From CAZNMF01 sp035547155 (GTDB lineage: Bacteria; Acidobacteriota; Vicinamibacteria; Vicinamibacterales; SCN-69-37): 11,563 bases of DNA. The notes under the pieces are model-generated. The model searched no databases. It saw nothing but the letters and a program-made list of their open reading frames with translations, and was not told where the DNA came from. The stretch spans positions 1 to 11,563 of the forward strand of contig DASZVJ010000043.1 of assembly GCA_035547155.1 (NCBI GenBank), read 5' to 3'. The translations under genes were made by a program, and so were the position numbers. This document shows positions 1 to 6,093 of this stretch, piece after piece (the first letter of the stretch is position 1; each line of letters starts with the position of its first letter).

Positions 1-60
1 GGGCGGCCCCTACGGAAGCCCGTCGCCTATGTAGGGGCGGCCCTCGTGGCCGCCCAGCCC
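1..60. repeat. GC-rich dispersed hairpin repeat (copy 1)
   Basis: A perfect inverted repeat GGGCGGCC (35-42) / GGCCGCCC (48-55) with a 5-nt loop is seen. A second half-arm, GGGCGGCCCC, lies at 1-10 at the window edge. The 11-mer AGCCCGTCGCC at 17-27 recurs at 6603-6613 beside a second copy of the same hairpin, so the two are copies of one dispersed intergenic element. It resembles REP-type palindromes in form. As it lies between genes it could end transcription of whatever precedes the window, but there is no T tract. Confidence 0.7.
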
Positions 61-86
61 GACTCAGGCTTGAGGCGGACAAAGGA

Positions 87-149
87 GCAGATAGAGCGAT
101 AGCGCGATGTCAGATAGTGCGATAGGGCGATAGTGAGCTAGTGCGATAG
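87..149. repeat. Degenerate GCGATAG octamer tandem array
   Basis: About eight head-to-tail units of 8 bp (one is 7 bp) follow the consensus TGCGATAG: 87-94, 95-102, 103-110, 111-117, 118-125, 126-133, 134-141 and 142-149. Units differ by one to three bases, so the array is old or under loose constraint. It lies upstream of the PLD gene with no open frame of its own. No function is evident. Confidence 0.75.
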
Positions 150-157
150 TACTGGCC

Positions 158-181
158 TTCGCCCCGTGGCCCCCTGGTCCC
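158..181. repeat. Short octamer array of the TTGGTCCC family
   Basis: Three in-phase octamers, TTCGCCCC, GTGGCCCC and CTGGTCCC, end one base before the -10 hexamer at 183-188. The same family, including an identical CTGGTCCC unit, forms the longer array at 5011-5066. Confidence 0.6.
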
Positions 182-182
182 C

Positions 183-188
183 TACAAT
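183..188 (+). promoter_or_regulatory. Candidate -10 element of a leaderless promoter for the PLD gene
   Basis: TACAAT (one change from TATAAT) ends exactly 6 nt before the GTG at 195, so a normal transcription start would fall on or next to the start codon. There is no Shine-Dalgarno-like sequence in the C-rich stretch between them. No convincing -35 hexamer is present; the expected position is occupied by the CCCC-rich octamers. The leaderless reading is inferred from spacing alone. Confidence 0.5.
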
Positions 189-194
189 CCCCTC

Positions 195-1634
195 GTGTCC
201 CGTCAACTCGCGCCGTCGCCGCCGTTACCAGTGCATCTGGCCGGTCTGCGAACGCTGGCTGAACAGACGCTGAGCCGCACGGCCGGCGCGCCGCTCGTCG
301 GCGGCAACGCGGTGCGCGTACTGCGCGATGCGGCCGAGAACTATCCCGCGTGGGAAGCGGCCATGCACGCCGCGCGACGGACGATCCACGTGGAGATGTA
401 CATCTTCCACTTCGATCCCGTCGGCCGGCGCTTCGTCGATCTGCTCGCGCAGAAGGCGCGCGAGGGCGTGACCGTGCGCGTCGCGTACGACTGGTTCGGT
501 TGCGGCCTGAGCCCGATGCGCGGGCTCTTCCGTCCGCTGATCGATGCGGGCGGCGACGTGCGCGCCTTCAATCCGCCGTCGATCAAGACGGCGCTCGGCT
601 GGGTGCGCCGCAATCATCGGAAGCTGATCACCATCGATGGACACACCGCCTTCGTGTCCGGGCTGTGCATCGGTCAGATGTGGGAAGGCGTGCCCGCGAA
701 GAAGCTGCAGCCCTGGCGCGACACGGGGATCGAGATCGTCGGCCCCGCGGTCGACGAAGCGGAAGCCGCGTTCGCGGAGAGTTGGGCGCTCGCGGGCGGC
801 GTTGCGGCCGACGTGCGTGGCGTCACGACGCCGAGTCCGGCGGCCGGCTCGGTCAATCTCCGTCTGATTCCCACCGAGCCCTTCACGGGGAATCTGCTCA
901 GGCTCGATCTGCTCGTCGCCAGCGTGGCGCGCCGCTCGCTCTGGATCACGGATGCGTACTTCGTCGGTACCGGCCCGTATCTCGAAGCGCTGAAGCGCGC
1001 GGCGCGCGATGGCGTCGACGTGCGCCTGCTGCTGCCGCAAGGCAGCGACGTCGGTTGGGTCGTGCCGATCTCGCGCTCGCTCTATCGTCCGCTCCTCGAG
1101 GCGGGCGTGCGCATCTTCGAATGGAACGGGACGATGGTCCACGCCAAGTCAGCGGTGGCGGACGGTCGTTGGGGACGGATCGGATCGACGAACCTCAATC
1201 TCAACAGCTGGCTCGGCAACTGGGAGCTCGACGTCGCGATCGAAGACGAAGGCGTGGCGCACACGATGCAACAGCACTTCGAGGAGGACCTGTCGCGCTC
1301 GACCGAGATCGTGATGCGCACGGCCGCCTCGCCGGCGTCGTCGGGCCGGGAACGCGCGCGGCCATTCGATGGTGCCAAGCGGCCGCCACGCGGCTCGCGC
1401 CGGATCGTGCGGACCGTGACGGGCGTCGGACGCAGCATCGGGGCGGCCGTGACCGGCAATCGTCCACTCGAGGCCTTCGAGGTCGTGCCGCTCGTCACTG
1501 TCGCCGGCCTGCTGATCGTGATCGCCACCGTCGGCGTTGTCGCGCCGTTTCTCGTCGCCTGGCCGCTCGCCGGCATCGCCGTCTGGATCGCCGTGTCGTT
1601 TCTCGTCGAGGCGTGGGCGGCGAGGAGACAGTGA
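195..1634 (+). CDS. Phospholipase D-like / cardiolipin synthase-like protein with C-terminal membrane hairpin
   Basis: This 479-aa protein belongs to the phospholipase D superfamily, whose bacterial cardiolipin synthase members join two phosphatidylglycerols through a phosphohistidine intermediate. Both HKD motifs are intact: H141-x-K143-x4-D148 and H316-x-K318-x4-D323, the second followed by GSTNLN at 330-335. There is no N-terminal membrane anchor as in classical Cls enzymes. Instead a basic linker (about 385-425) leads to two hydrophobic segments, about 430-453 and 455-475, which probably anchor it in the inner membrane. The GTG start is chosen because the -10-like TACAAT lies 6 nt upstream and no ribosome-binding site is visible. 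The stop overlaps the gluQ start (GTGA). The exact substrate is not shown by the sequence; another phosphatidyltransferase or a phospholipase is possible. Confidence 0.88.
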   Translation: MSRQLAPSPPLPVHLAGLRTLAEQTLSRTAGAPLVGGNAVRVLRDAAENYPAWEAAMHAARRTIHVEMYIFHFDPVGRRFVDLLAQKAREGVTVRVAYDWFGCGLSPMRGLFRPLIDAGGDVRAFNPPSIKTALGWVRRNHRKLITIDGHTAFVSGLCIGQMWEGVPAKKLQPWRDTGIEIVGPAVDEAEAAFAESWALAGGVAADVRGVTTPSPAAGSVNLRLIPTEPFTGNLLRLDLLVASVARRSLWITDAYFVGTGPYLEALKRAARDGVDVRLLLPQGSDVGWVVPISRSLYRPLLEAGVRIFEWNGTMVHAKSAVADGRWGRIGSTNLNLNSWLGNWELDVAIEDEGVAHTMQQHFEEDLSRSTEIVMRTAASPASSGRERARPFDGAKRPPRGSRRIVRTVTGVGRSIGAAVTGNRPLEAFEVVPLVTVAGLLIVIATVGVVAPFLVAWPLAGIAVWIAVSFLVEAWAARRQ

Positions 1635-2512
1635 CGTCCCTCACCCGCTTCGCGCCGGCGCCAACGGGCTATCTCCATCTCGGACACGTCGTCAACGCGC
1701 TGTACGTGTGGGGATGGGGTCGCGCACAGGGCGCGGACGTGCTGCTGCGGATCGAAGACCACGATCGGCAGCGCGCGCGGCCGGCGTACGAGCGTGCGAT
1801 TCTCGACGATCTCGACTGGCTCGGCTTTAGGCCCGATCGCTATCCGACGAGCGCGTTTCGACACGGCCCGTGCGAGTCGCGCCAGAGTGATCGCGAGGCC
1901 ATCTACCGCCGGTTCGCCGCGGCGCTGATCGCGCGCGGCCTCGTCTACGGCTGCACGTGCACGCGGCAGGATCTCGTACGCATGCACAGCGACGACGCGG
2001 CTTCGACGGAAGCGCGTGTGTATCGCGGCACGTGCCGCGACCGTGGCATCGCCCCAGGCGATCACGTCGCATGGCGCCTGCGGATCGAGGACACCATCGA
2101 GCGCTTCGACGACATGCTGTGCGGACCGTGCGAGCAGCGTCCGGCGCGCGAGCACGGAGACATCGTCATCCGCGATCGCCACGGCAACTGGACGTATCAG
2201 TTCGCCGTGACGGTCGATGATTACGATCAGGCGATCGATCTGATCATCCGTGGCCGTGATCTGCTGGCGTCGACCGGCCTGCAGATTTCGCTCGGCCGCC
2301 TGATCGGGCGCGCGGCGCCGGCGCGCTTCGCGCACCATGCGCTGATCATGAAGTCCCCGACGCAGAAGCTGAGCAAGTCCGATCGCGATGCCGGCGTGCG
2401 CGATTTACGTGCGGCAGGATGGCCGGCGGAGAAGATCCTGGACGAAGCGAAGGCGATACTCCCGGCCTCCCTGAGAACGGCGCTCCAGGCCGCAGCGAGG
2501 CCGCATCCATGA
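1631..2512 (+). CDS. gluQ: Glutamyl-Q tRNA(Asp) synthetase (GluQRS)
   Basis: The 293-aa protein is a class I glutamyl-tRNA synthetase paralogue that lacks the anticodon-binding domain. Such enzymes activate glutamate and attach it to queuosine-34 of tRNA(Asp). It has the usual GluQRS length, the N-terminal RFAPAPTGYLHLGH signature (HLGH at 16-19), a Zn site C108-x-C110 ... Y131-x3-C135 equivalent to that of E. coli YadB, and a KLSKS loop at 246-250. The protein ends at about the point where a full GluRS would continue into its anticodon domain. The GTG start at 1631 overlaps the PLD stop as GTGA, and GAGGAG at 1622-1627 inside the PLD gene can serve as a close ribosome-binding site (3-nt spacer). 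Expression is therefore probably coupled to the PLD gene, an unusual partner. It acts in the cytosol and implies queuosine-modified tRNA(Asp) in this organism. Confidence 0.93.
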   Translation: MTSLTRFAPAPTGYLHLGHVVNALYVWGWGRAQGADVLLRIEDHDRQRARPAYERAILDDLDWLGFRPDRYPTSAFRHGPCESRQSDREAIYRRFAAALIARGLVYGCTCTRQDLVRMHSDDAASTEARVYRGTCRDRGIAPGDHVAWRLRIEDTIERFDDMLCGPCEQRPAREHGDIVIRDRHGNWTYQFAVTVDDYDQAIDLIIRGRDLLASTGLQISLGRLIGRAAPARFAHHALIMKSPTQKLSKSDRDAGVRDLRAAGWPAEKILDEAKAILPASLRTALQAAARPHP

Positions 2513-2536
2513 ATATCGTCTATTAACTGAAACTTA

Positions 2537-2566
2537 CTGCCTACCAATGGATAGGCAGGATATACT
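2537..2566 (+). promoter_or_regulatory. Promoter with 7-bp dyad upstream of the AT-hook-like gene
   Basis: In the AT-richer gap after gluQ, a perfect inverted repeat CTGCCTA (2537-2543) / TAGGCAG (2552-2558) with an 8-nt centre is followed directly by a -10-like TATACT at 2561-2566. The left arm occupies the position of a -35 element (17-bp spacer), and no good -35 hexamer exists. This is the arrangement of an operator or activator site. A gluQ terminator is less likely because no T run follows the stem. Confidence 0.5.
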
Positions 2567-2593
2567 TGCCTCTCGTTCATTCGGAGGTTCGTA

Positions 2594-3046
2594 GTGGCAC
2601 AACAGAAGCACGTTTCTACCGGCGCGAGCACGAGCACCGCCAAGGCGCTCGGCGCGACCCTGGATCACATCGGTGAGCGCGTCGCCGCGTGGCGTCAACA
2701 GCACGCGCAAATCGTGTCCGAGATTCGCCTCATCGTCGATCGCGCGAGCAAGATGCTTGCGGATGTGGGCGAGCACGTGGTGCCGAGCCGCACCAGCACG
2801 AGCGCGCCCGCGCGGACGAGACGCGGCGGACGGCCAAAGGGCTATCGCATCTCGGAGGCGACGCGCGCCAAGCTGCGCGCGGCTTGGGCGCGACGCAAGA
2901 CATCCGGCGACGGCGCGTCGAGCGCGACGCCGGCACGGAAGGGTCGACGCAAGCGCACGATGTCCGCCGAAGCCCGCGCCCGCATCGCGGCCGCGCAGAA
3001 GAAGCGCTGGGCCGCCGTCAAGAAGGCCAAAGCCACACAAAGCTAG
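2594..3046 (+). CDS. Small basic protein with AT-hook-like motif and two tandem basic helical motifs
   Basis: A 150-aa protein I cannot assign to a named family. Residues about 15-60 look like an amphipathic helical region (LDHIGERVAAWRQQH and onward). Residues 77-84, RGGRPKGY, contain a GRP core like an AT-hook. Two related basic motifs follow, at 86-102 (ISEATRAKLRAAWARRK) and 123-144 (MSAEARARIAAAQKKRW and onward); they match the pattern [IM]S-x3-RA-[KR]-[LI]-x-AA and recall the NUMOD3-type DNA-binding motif. The C-terminal half is rich in Lys, Arg and Ala and poor in acidic residues. A DNA-binding, perhaps nucleoid-associated, role is inferred. The GTG start is supported by GGAGG at 2583-2587, 6 nt upstream. 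It has its own promoter region with a dyad. The VWFA gene follows after 36 nt. Confidence 0.8.
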   Translation: MAQQKHVSTGASTSTAKALGATLDHIGERVAAWRQQHAQIVSEIRLIVDRASKMLADVGEHVVPSRTSTSAPARTRRGGRPKGYRISEATRAKLRAAWARRKTSGDGASSATPARKGRRKRTMSAEARARIAAAQKKRWAAVKKAKATQS

Positions 3047-3075
3047 AATCGAACGAGCGCCGCCTCGAGCGGCGC
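3044..3075 (+). promoter_or_regulatory. -10-like element and stem-loop just upstream of the VWFA-related gene
   Basis: TAGAAT (3044-3049) overlaps the stop codon of the preceding gene. A perfect stem GCGCCGC (3057-3063) / GCGGCGC (3069-3075) with loop CTCGA fills most of the space before the ATG at 3083. No ribosome-binding site is evident there. The stem may be a weak terminator (no T run) or a 5'-leader structure limiting translation. The promoter call is weak because no -35 was identified. Confidence 0.35.
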
Positions 3076-3082
3076 GCACGCC

Positions 3083-4402
3083 ATGCACCCGCACGCGAGA
3101 CGCATTGGACTGGGAGTGGTCCTCCTGACCCTGGGCGTCTCGCTGCGCCTGCTCGCACAGGGACAGACGCCCACGTTCCGCGCCGGCATCGATCTGATCG
3201 CCGTCGACGTGCAGGTGATCGACAAAGACGGCACGCCGATCCGCGCGCTCGCCCCTGGCGACTTCGACGTCACCATCGGCGGTCATCGCCGGCGTGTCGT
3301 CTCCGCCGATTTCATCGAAAGCACCGCGGTCGACGGCAGCTCGCTCGATCGCACGGCCTCCATCGCGCCCGGCCCGCGAGCCACGAACCAATGGCTCGAC
3401 GGATCGGGTGCGGCGCGCACCTACATGCTCGTGTTCGACACCGACAGCTTCACCGTCGGCGAGTCGCGCGACGTCGTCGCAGCCGCACGCGGATTCATCA
3501 GCCGCCTTCAGCCCATCGACAGCGTCGGCCTCTACACGTTTCCCGTTGGCCCGCGCGTCGAGCCCACGACGGATCACGCCGCGGTCAGCGCGTCCGTCGA
3601 CACGATCGTCGGACACACGCAGCACATGCCCGGCAGCTTCAACCTGACGGCATCCGAGATCATCGACATCACCGCCGAGCTCGCGCAGTCGCGCCTGGCG
3701 GCGCTCGGACGTCAGCAGGGCCCCGGGCCCGTGCCCGGCGCGCCGGCGCTCGCGGGCAACGAAGGCGAGGTCACGCGCCGCGTCCAGCAGCGCGAGTGCG
3801 GCGACGACGTCCGCTGCGTCGACGAGATTCAGGCCGAAGCGCAGTCGCTCGCCTTCTATCTCGAAGGCCGTGCGACCGAAGGGCTCAACGGGCTGCGTGA
3901 CCTGATTCGTTTGCTGTCTCTCGAGCCCGGCCGCAAGACGATGGTGATGTTCAGCGCGGGCATTCCGACGTCGGATCGGCCTGGCGGCCGGCCGGACGTC
4001 GGCGATCTCGCAAAGGCGCTGGGACAGGACGCCGCCGCGACGAACACGACGATCTACGTGCTGCACTTCGACATGGGCGCGTGGCGGCAGATGGCCGCCG
4101 AGACGCGGAAAGCGAACAGCACGCCGGTGTCGGCGAGCCGCGAGCACGCCGTGACCGGCCGGCTGCTGTCGGAGTTCTCCGGCTCGTCCGGCGGCGCGCT
4201 CATTCGCGTGGTGATGGGCGGAGGAGACTTCGCGCTCACGCGCGTGCTGCGTGAGACGTCCTCGCACTATCTCCTCGGCATCGAGCCCGCCGACAGCGAT
4301 CGTGACGGCAAGCTGCGCGACCTGCGCGTGAAGGTCTCGCGCAAGGGCGCGACGATCCGCAGCCGCATCTGGGTCGTCGTGCCGCCAAAGCGCGAGACAT
4401 GA
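3083..4402 (+). CDS. Secreted VWFA-related domain protein (Acidobacteria type)
   Basis: The 439-aa protein matches the VWFA-related family common in Acidobacteriota (TIGR03436 type). An N-terminal signal peptide (basic start, hydrophobic core about 8-24, likely cleavage near A25/Q26) is followed by the family opening TFRAGIDLIAVDVQVIDKDG at 31-50 and ALAPGDFDVTIGG at 55-67. The von Willebrand A-like domain starts at about 113. Its metal site reads FDTDSF (118-123), not a canonical DxSxS. An insert at about 200-262 carries C239 and C245, which could form a small disulfide loop. The fold resumes at GRKTMVMFSAGIPTS (283-297) and ends with SSHYLLGIEP (393-402). The function is unknown; adhesion or assembly in the periplasm or on the surface is usually assumed. 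Its stop overlaps the ogt start (ATGA), so the two are probably co-translated. Confidence 0.88.
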   Translation: MHPHARRIGLGVVLLTLGVSLRLLAQGQTPTFRAGIDLIAVDVQVIDKDGTPIRALAPGDFDVTIGGHRRRVVSADFIESTAVDGSSLDRTASIAPGPRATNQWLDGSGAARTYMLVFDTDSFTVGESRDVVAAARGFISRLQPIDSVGLYTFPVGPRVEPTTDHAAVSASVDTIVGHTQHMPGSFNLTASEIIDITAELAQSRLAALGRQQGPGPVPGAPALAGNEGEVTRRVQQRECGDDVRCVDEIQAEAQSLAFYLEGRATEGLNGLRDLIRLLSLEPGRKTMVMFSAGIPTSDRPGGRPDVGDLAKALGQDAAATNTTIYVLHFDMGAWRQMAAETRKANSTPVSASREHAVTGRLLSEFSGSSGGALIRVVMGGGDFALTRVLRETSSHYLLGIEPADSDRDGKLRDLRVKVSRKGATIRSRIWVVVPPKRET

Positions 4403-4938
4403 CGCGCGCCTTCGCCGTTTTCCCCACGGCGATCGGCGCGTGCGGCCTCGCCTGGACCGATCGCGGCATCTGCGGTGCGCAGTTGCCGGAGCGCGACGCG
4501 ACGGCGACGCGGACGCGATTGATGCGGCGATTTCCTGACGCGACGGAATCCGAGCCGCGCGCGGTTGCCGCCACGATCGCGGCGATCCGCGATCTGTTCG
4601 CCGGCGTGCCGGACGTCGACCTGTCCACACTGCCGCTCGATCTCGAGGACGTCTCGCCGTTCGATTGCCGCGTCTATGAGATCGCGCGGCGCATCCCGCG
4701 CGGGCAAACGATGACGTATGGCGAGATCGCCGCGGCCATCGGCGAACCAGGCCTCGCTCGCGCGGTCGGACAGGCCCTCGGCCGCAATCCCGTTCCGCCC
4801 ATCGTCCCCTGCCATCGCGTCATTGCCGCGCATGGAGCCATCGGCGGCTTCTCCGCGCACGGCGGCGCAGCCTCGAAGCATCGCCTGCTCGAGATCGAAG
4901 GCGTGCGGATCGCGTACACGCCGAGACTATTTACATAG
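4399..4938 (+). CDS. ogt: Methylated-DNA--[protein]-cysteine S-methyltransferase
   Basis: This 179-aa protein is a suicide DNA-repair enzyme that moves the alkyl group from O6-alkylguanine (and O4-alkylthymine) to its own cysteine. The active site PCHRV is present with C138 as acceptor. The DNA-binding helix with the arginine finger (ARAVGQALGRNP, R121) lies before it, and the GGFSAHGGAASKHRLLEIEG tail (149-168) is typical. The N-terminal part is the short ribonuclease-like domain of single-domain Ogt proteins, with no Ada regulatory domain. The ATG overlaps the VWFA stop by 4 bp, an odd partnership between a secreted protein and a repair enzyme. Cytosolic. No ada-type operator is seen. Confidence 0.95.
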   Translation: MTRAFAVFPTAIGACGLAWTDRGICGAQLPERDATATRTRLMRRFPDATESEPRAVAATIAAIRDLFAGVPDVDLSTLPLDLEDVSPFDCRVYEIARRIPRGQTMTYGEIAAAIGEPGLARAVGQALGRNPVPPIVPCHRVIAAHGAIGGFSAHGGAASKHRLLEIEGVRIAYTPRLFT

Positions 4939-5005
4939 CGGCTTACGGCTTACTTACGGCTTGCGAGGGCAGTATCCCTGGCTTCTGGCTTCAAACTTCT
5001 CGCTT
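4939..5005. repeat. Heptamer tandem arrays (CGGCTTA, then CTGGCTT)
   Basis: Immediately after the ogt stop come CGGCTTA (4939-4945), CGGCTTA (4946-4952), a CTTA spacer and CGGCTTG (4957-4963). After a 14-bp gap come CTGGCTT (4978-4984), CTGGCTT (4985-4991), CAAACTT (4992-4998) and CTCGCTT (4999-5005), all in phase. This is non-coding and of unknown function. Confidence 0.65.
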
Positions 5006-5010
5006 TTCCC

Positions 5011-5066
5011 GTCGTCCCCTGGTCCCTTCGTCCCTTGGCCCCTTGGTCCCTTGGTCCCTTGGTCCC
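5011..5066. repeat. TTGGTCCC octamer tandem array
   Basis: Seven in-phase 8-bp units occur: GTCGTCCC, CTGGTCCC, TTCGTCCC, TTGGCCCC and three perfect TTGGTCCC (5043-5066). The perfect copies at one end and diverged copies at the other suggest growth by slippage or unequal exchange. The same unit family occurs at 158-181. Confidence 0.8.
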
Positions 5067-5109
5067 AGTCCATCGCCCTAGCCATCCGTGTCATCCGCGT
5101 GTCACGGCG

Positions 5110-5144
5110 GTGAAACTTCCGTGACGGCCCGGCCGAGTCGGTCC
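5110..5144 (+). promoter_or_regulatory. Possible ECF-type promoter upstream of the dioxygenase gene
   Basis: GTGAAACTT at 5110-5118 resembles the AAC-containing -35 of extracytoplasmic-function sigma factors, and GTCGGTCC at 5137-5144 lies about where a GTC-type -10 would be, but the spacing is slightly long. No better sigma-70 promoter was found before the gene at 5214. Low confidence. Confidence 0.2.
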
Positions 5145-5213
5145 TCCCTGCGTAGTTAGCAATGACGACGCGTTGGACGCACGACGTCACGCGACGTTCA
5201 TGGGAGGCCGGCG

Positions 5214-6065
5214 ATGAAACACGCACACGACAAACACGATGACTTCGGAGGGCTCCACCGCGATCTCCGCGCGACTGGCGCGGCCATCGATCGGCGGCAG
5301 TGGCTGCGCGTGGCCACCGCGGCCGGTGTCGGACTCGGCGTGCTGCCGTTCGCCGCCTGCGACAACACGATGACCGCTCCGAGCAGCGCGACGTCCAGCG
5401 CGGGCTCGAGCTCATCCGGCTCTGGCAGCACGGCCGCCGTGTGTCAAACGCGCATGCCGGAAGAGACCGCGGGTCCCTATCCTGGCGACAGCTCGAATGG
5501 TCCTGATGTGCTGAACCTCAGCGGCGTCGTCCGAAGCGACATCCGATCGAGCTTCGCCGGCCTCAGCGGCGCCGCCGACGGCGTGTCGCTCACGATCGTG
5601 CTGACGCTCGTCTCGGCGTCGAGTTGCGCTGTACTCGCCGGCCGCGCCATCTATCTCTGGCACTGCGATCGCCTCGGCCGCTATTCCCTCTACTCTGCTG
5701 GCGTGACGACGCAGAACTACCTGCGTGGCGTGCAGGAAGCGGACGCCAACGGGCGCGTGACGTTCACGTCGATCTATCCCGGCTGCTACGCGGGCCGATG
5801 GCCGCACATCCACTTCGAGGTGTATCCCAGTCTCGCCGGTGCGACGAGCGTCGCCAACAAGATCGCGACGTCGCAGATTGCGATGCCGAAGGACGCGAGC
5901 GATCTCGTCTATGCGGGCAACGGCTACGATGGCAGTGCGACGAACCTGTCGCGCATCACGCTCGCGACCGACAACGTCTTCAGCGACGGCGCCTCGCTCG
6001 AGCTCGCGACGGTGACGGGCAGCGTGGCCAGCGGTTTGACCGCCATGCTGACGATTGCGGTGTGA
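5214..6065 (+). CDS. Tat-exported lipoprotein of the intradiol ring-cleavage dioxygenase family
   Basis: A 283-aa protein related to Fe(III) intradiol dioxygenases (catechol 1,2- and protocatechuate 3,4-dioxygenase fold), which open catechol rings between the two hydroxyls. Residues 1-49 hold a twin-arginine-like signal (DRRQWLRVATA, RR at 27-28), a hydrophobic core and a lipobox-like FAAC ending at C49. A Ser-rich linker (57-73) follows. The catalytic domain starts near EETAGPYP (83-90). The four expected iron ligands are visible: Y157 (GRYSLY), Y192 (PGCY), H198 and H200 (PHIHF), with the conserved R195. The start is fixed by GGGAGG at 5202-5207, 6 nt upstream. Export and lipidation are unlike the classical cytosolic enzymes, so the substrate may be an extracellular aromatic compound; this is inferred. 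It faces the padR gene tail to tail. Confidence 0.88.
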   Translation: MKHAHDKHDDFGGLHRDLRATGAAIDRRQWLRVATAAGVGLGVLPFAACDNTMTAPSSATSSAGSSSSGSGSTAAVCQTRMPEETAGPYPGDSSNGPDVLNLSGVVRSDIRSSFAGLSGAADGVSLTIVLTLVSASSCAVLAGRAIYLWHCDRLGRYSLYSAGVTTQNYLRGVQEADANGRVTFTSIYPGCYAGRWPHIHFEVYPSLAGATSVANKIATSQIAMPKDASDLVYAGNGYDGSATNLSRITLATDNVFSDGASLELATVTGSVASGLTAMLTIAV

Positions 6066-6093
6066 TCGCCGCGGCGGCCGGTGAACAGGGCGC

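Noticed and set aside
87..149. CRISPR array
   Set aside because: Units are only 7-8 bp in direct contact with no spacers, and no cas genes are present.
350..1630. Extension of the gluQ frame upstream through the PLD gene
   Set aside because: The upstream part is an Arg-rich out-of-frame reading of the PLD gene; GluQRS family similarity begins right after the GTG at 1631.
2534..4630. Long minus-strand open frame across three + strand genes
   Set aside because: It crosses two gene boundaries and a promoter, has Arg/Ala-rich low-complexity translation, and the opposite strand holds recognisable VWFA and Ogt proteins.
5011..5066. Coding repeat protein
   Set aside because: An 8-bp period is not a multiple of three and no supported gene crosses it.
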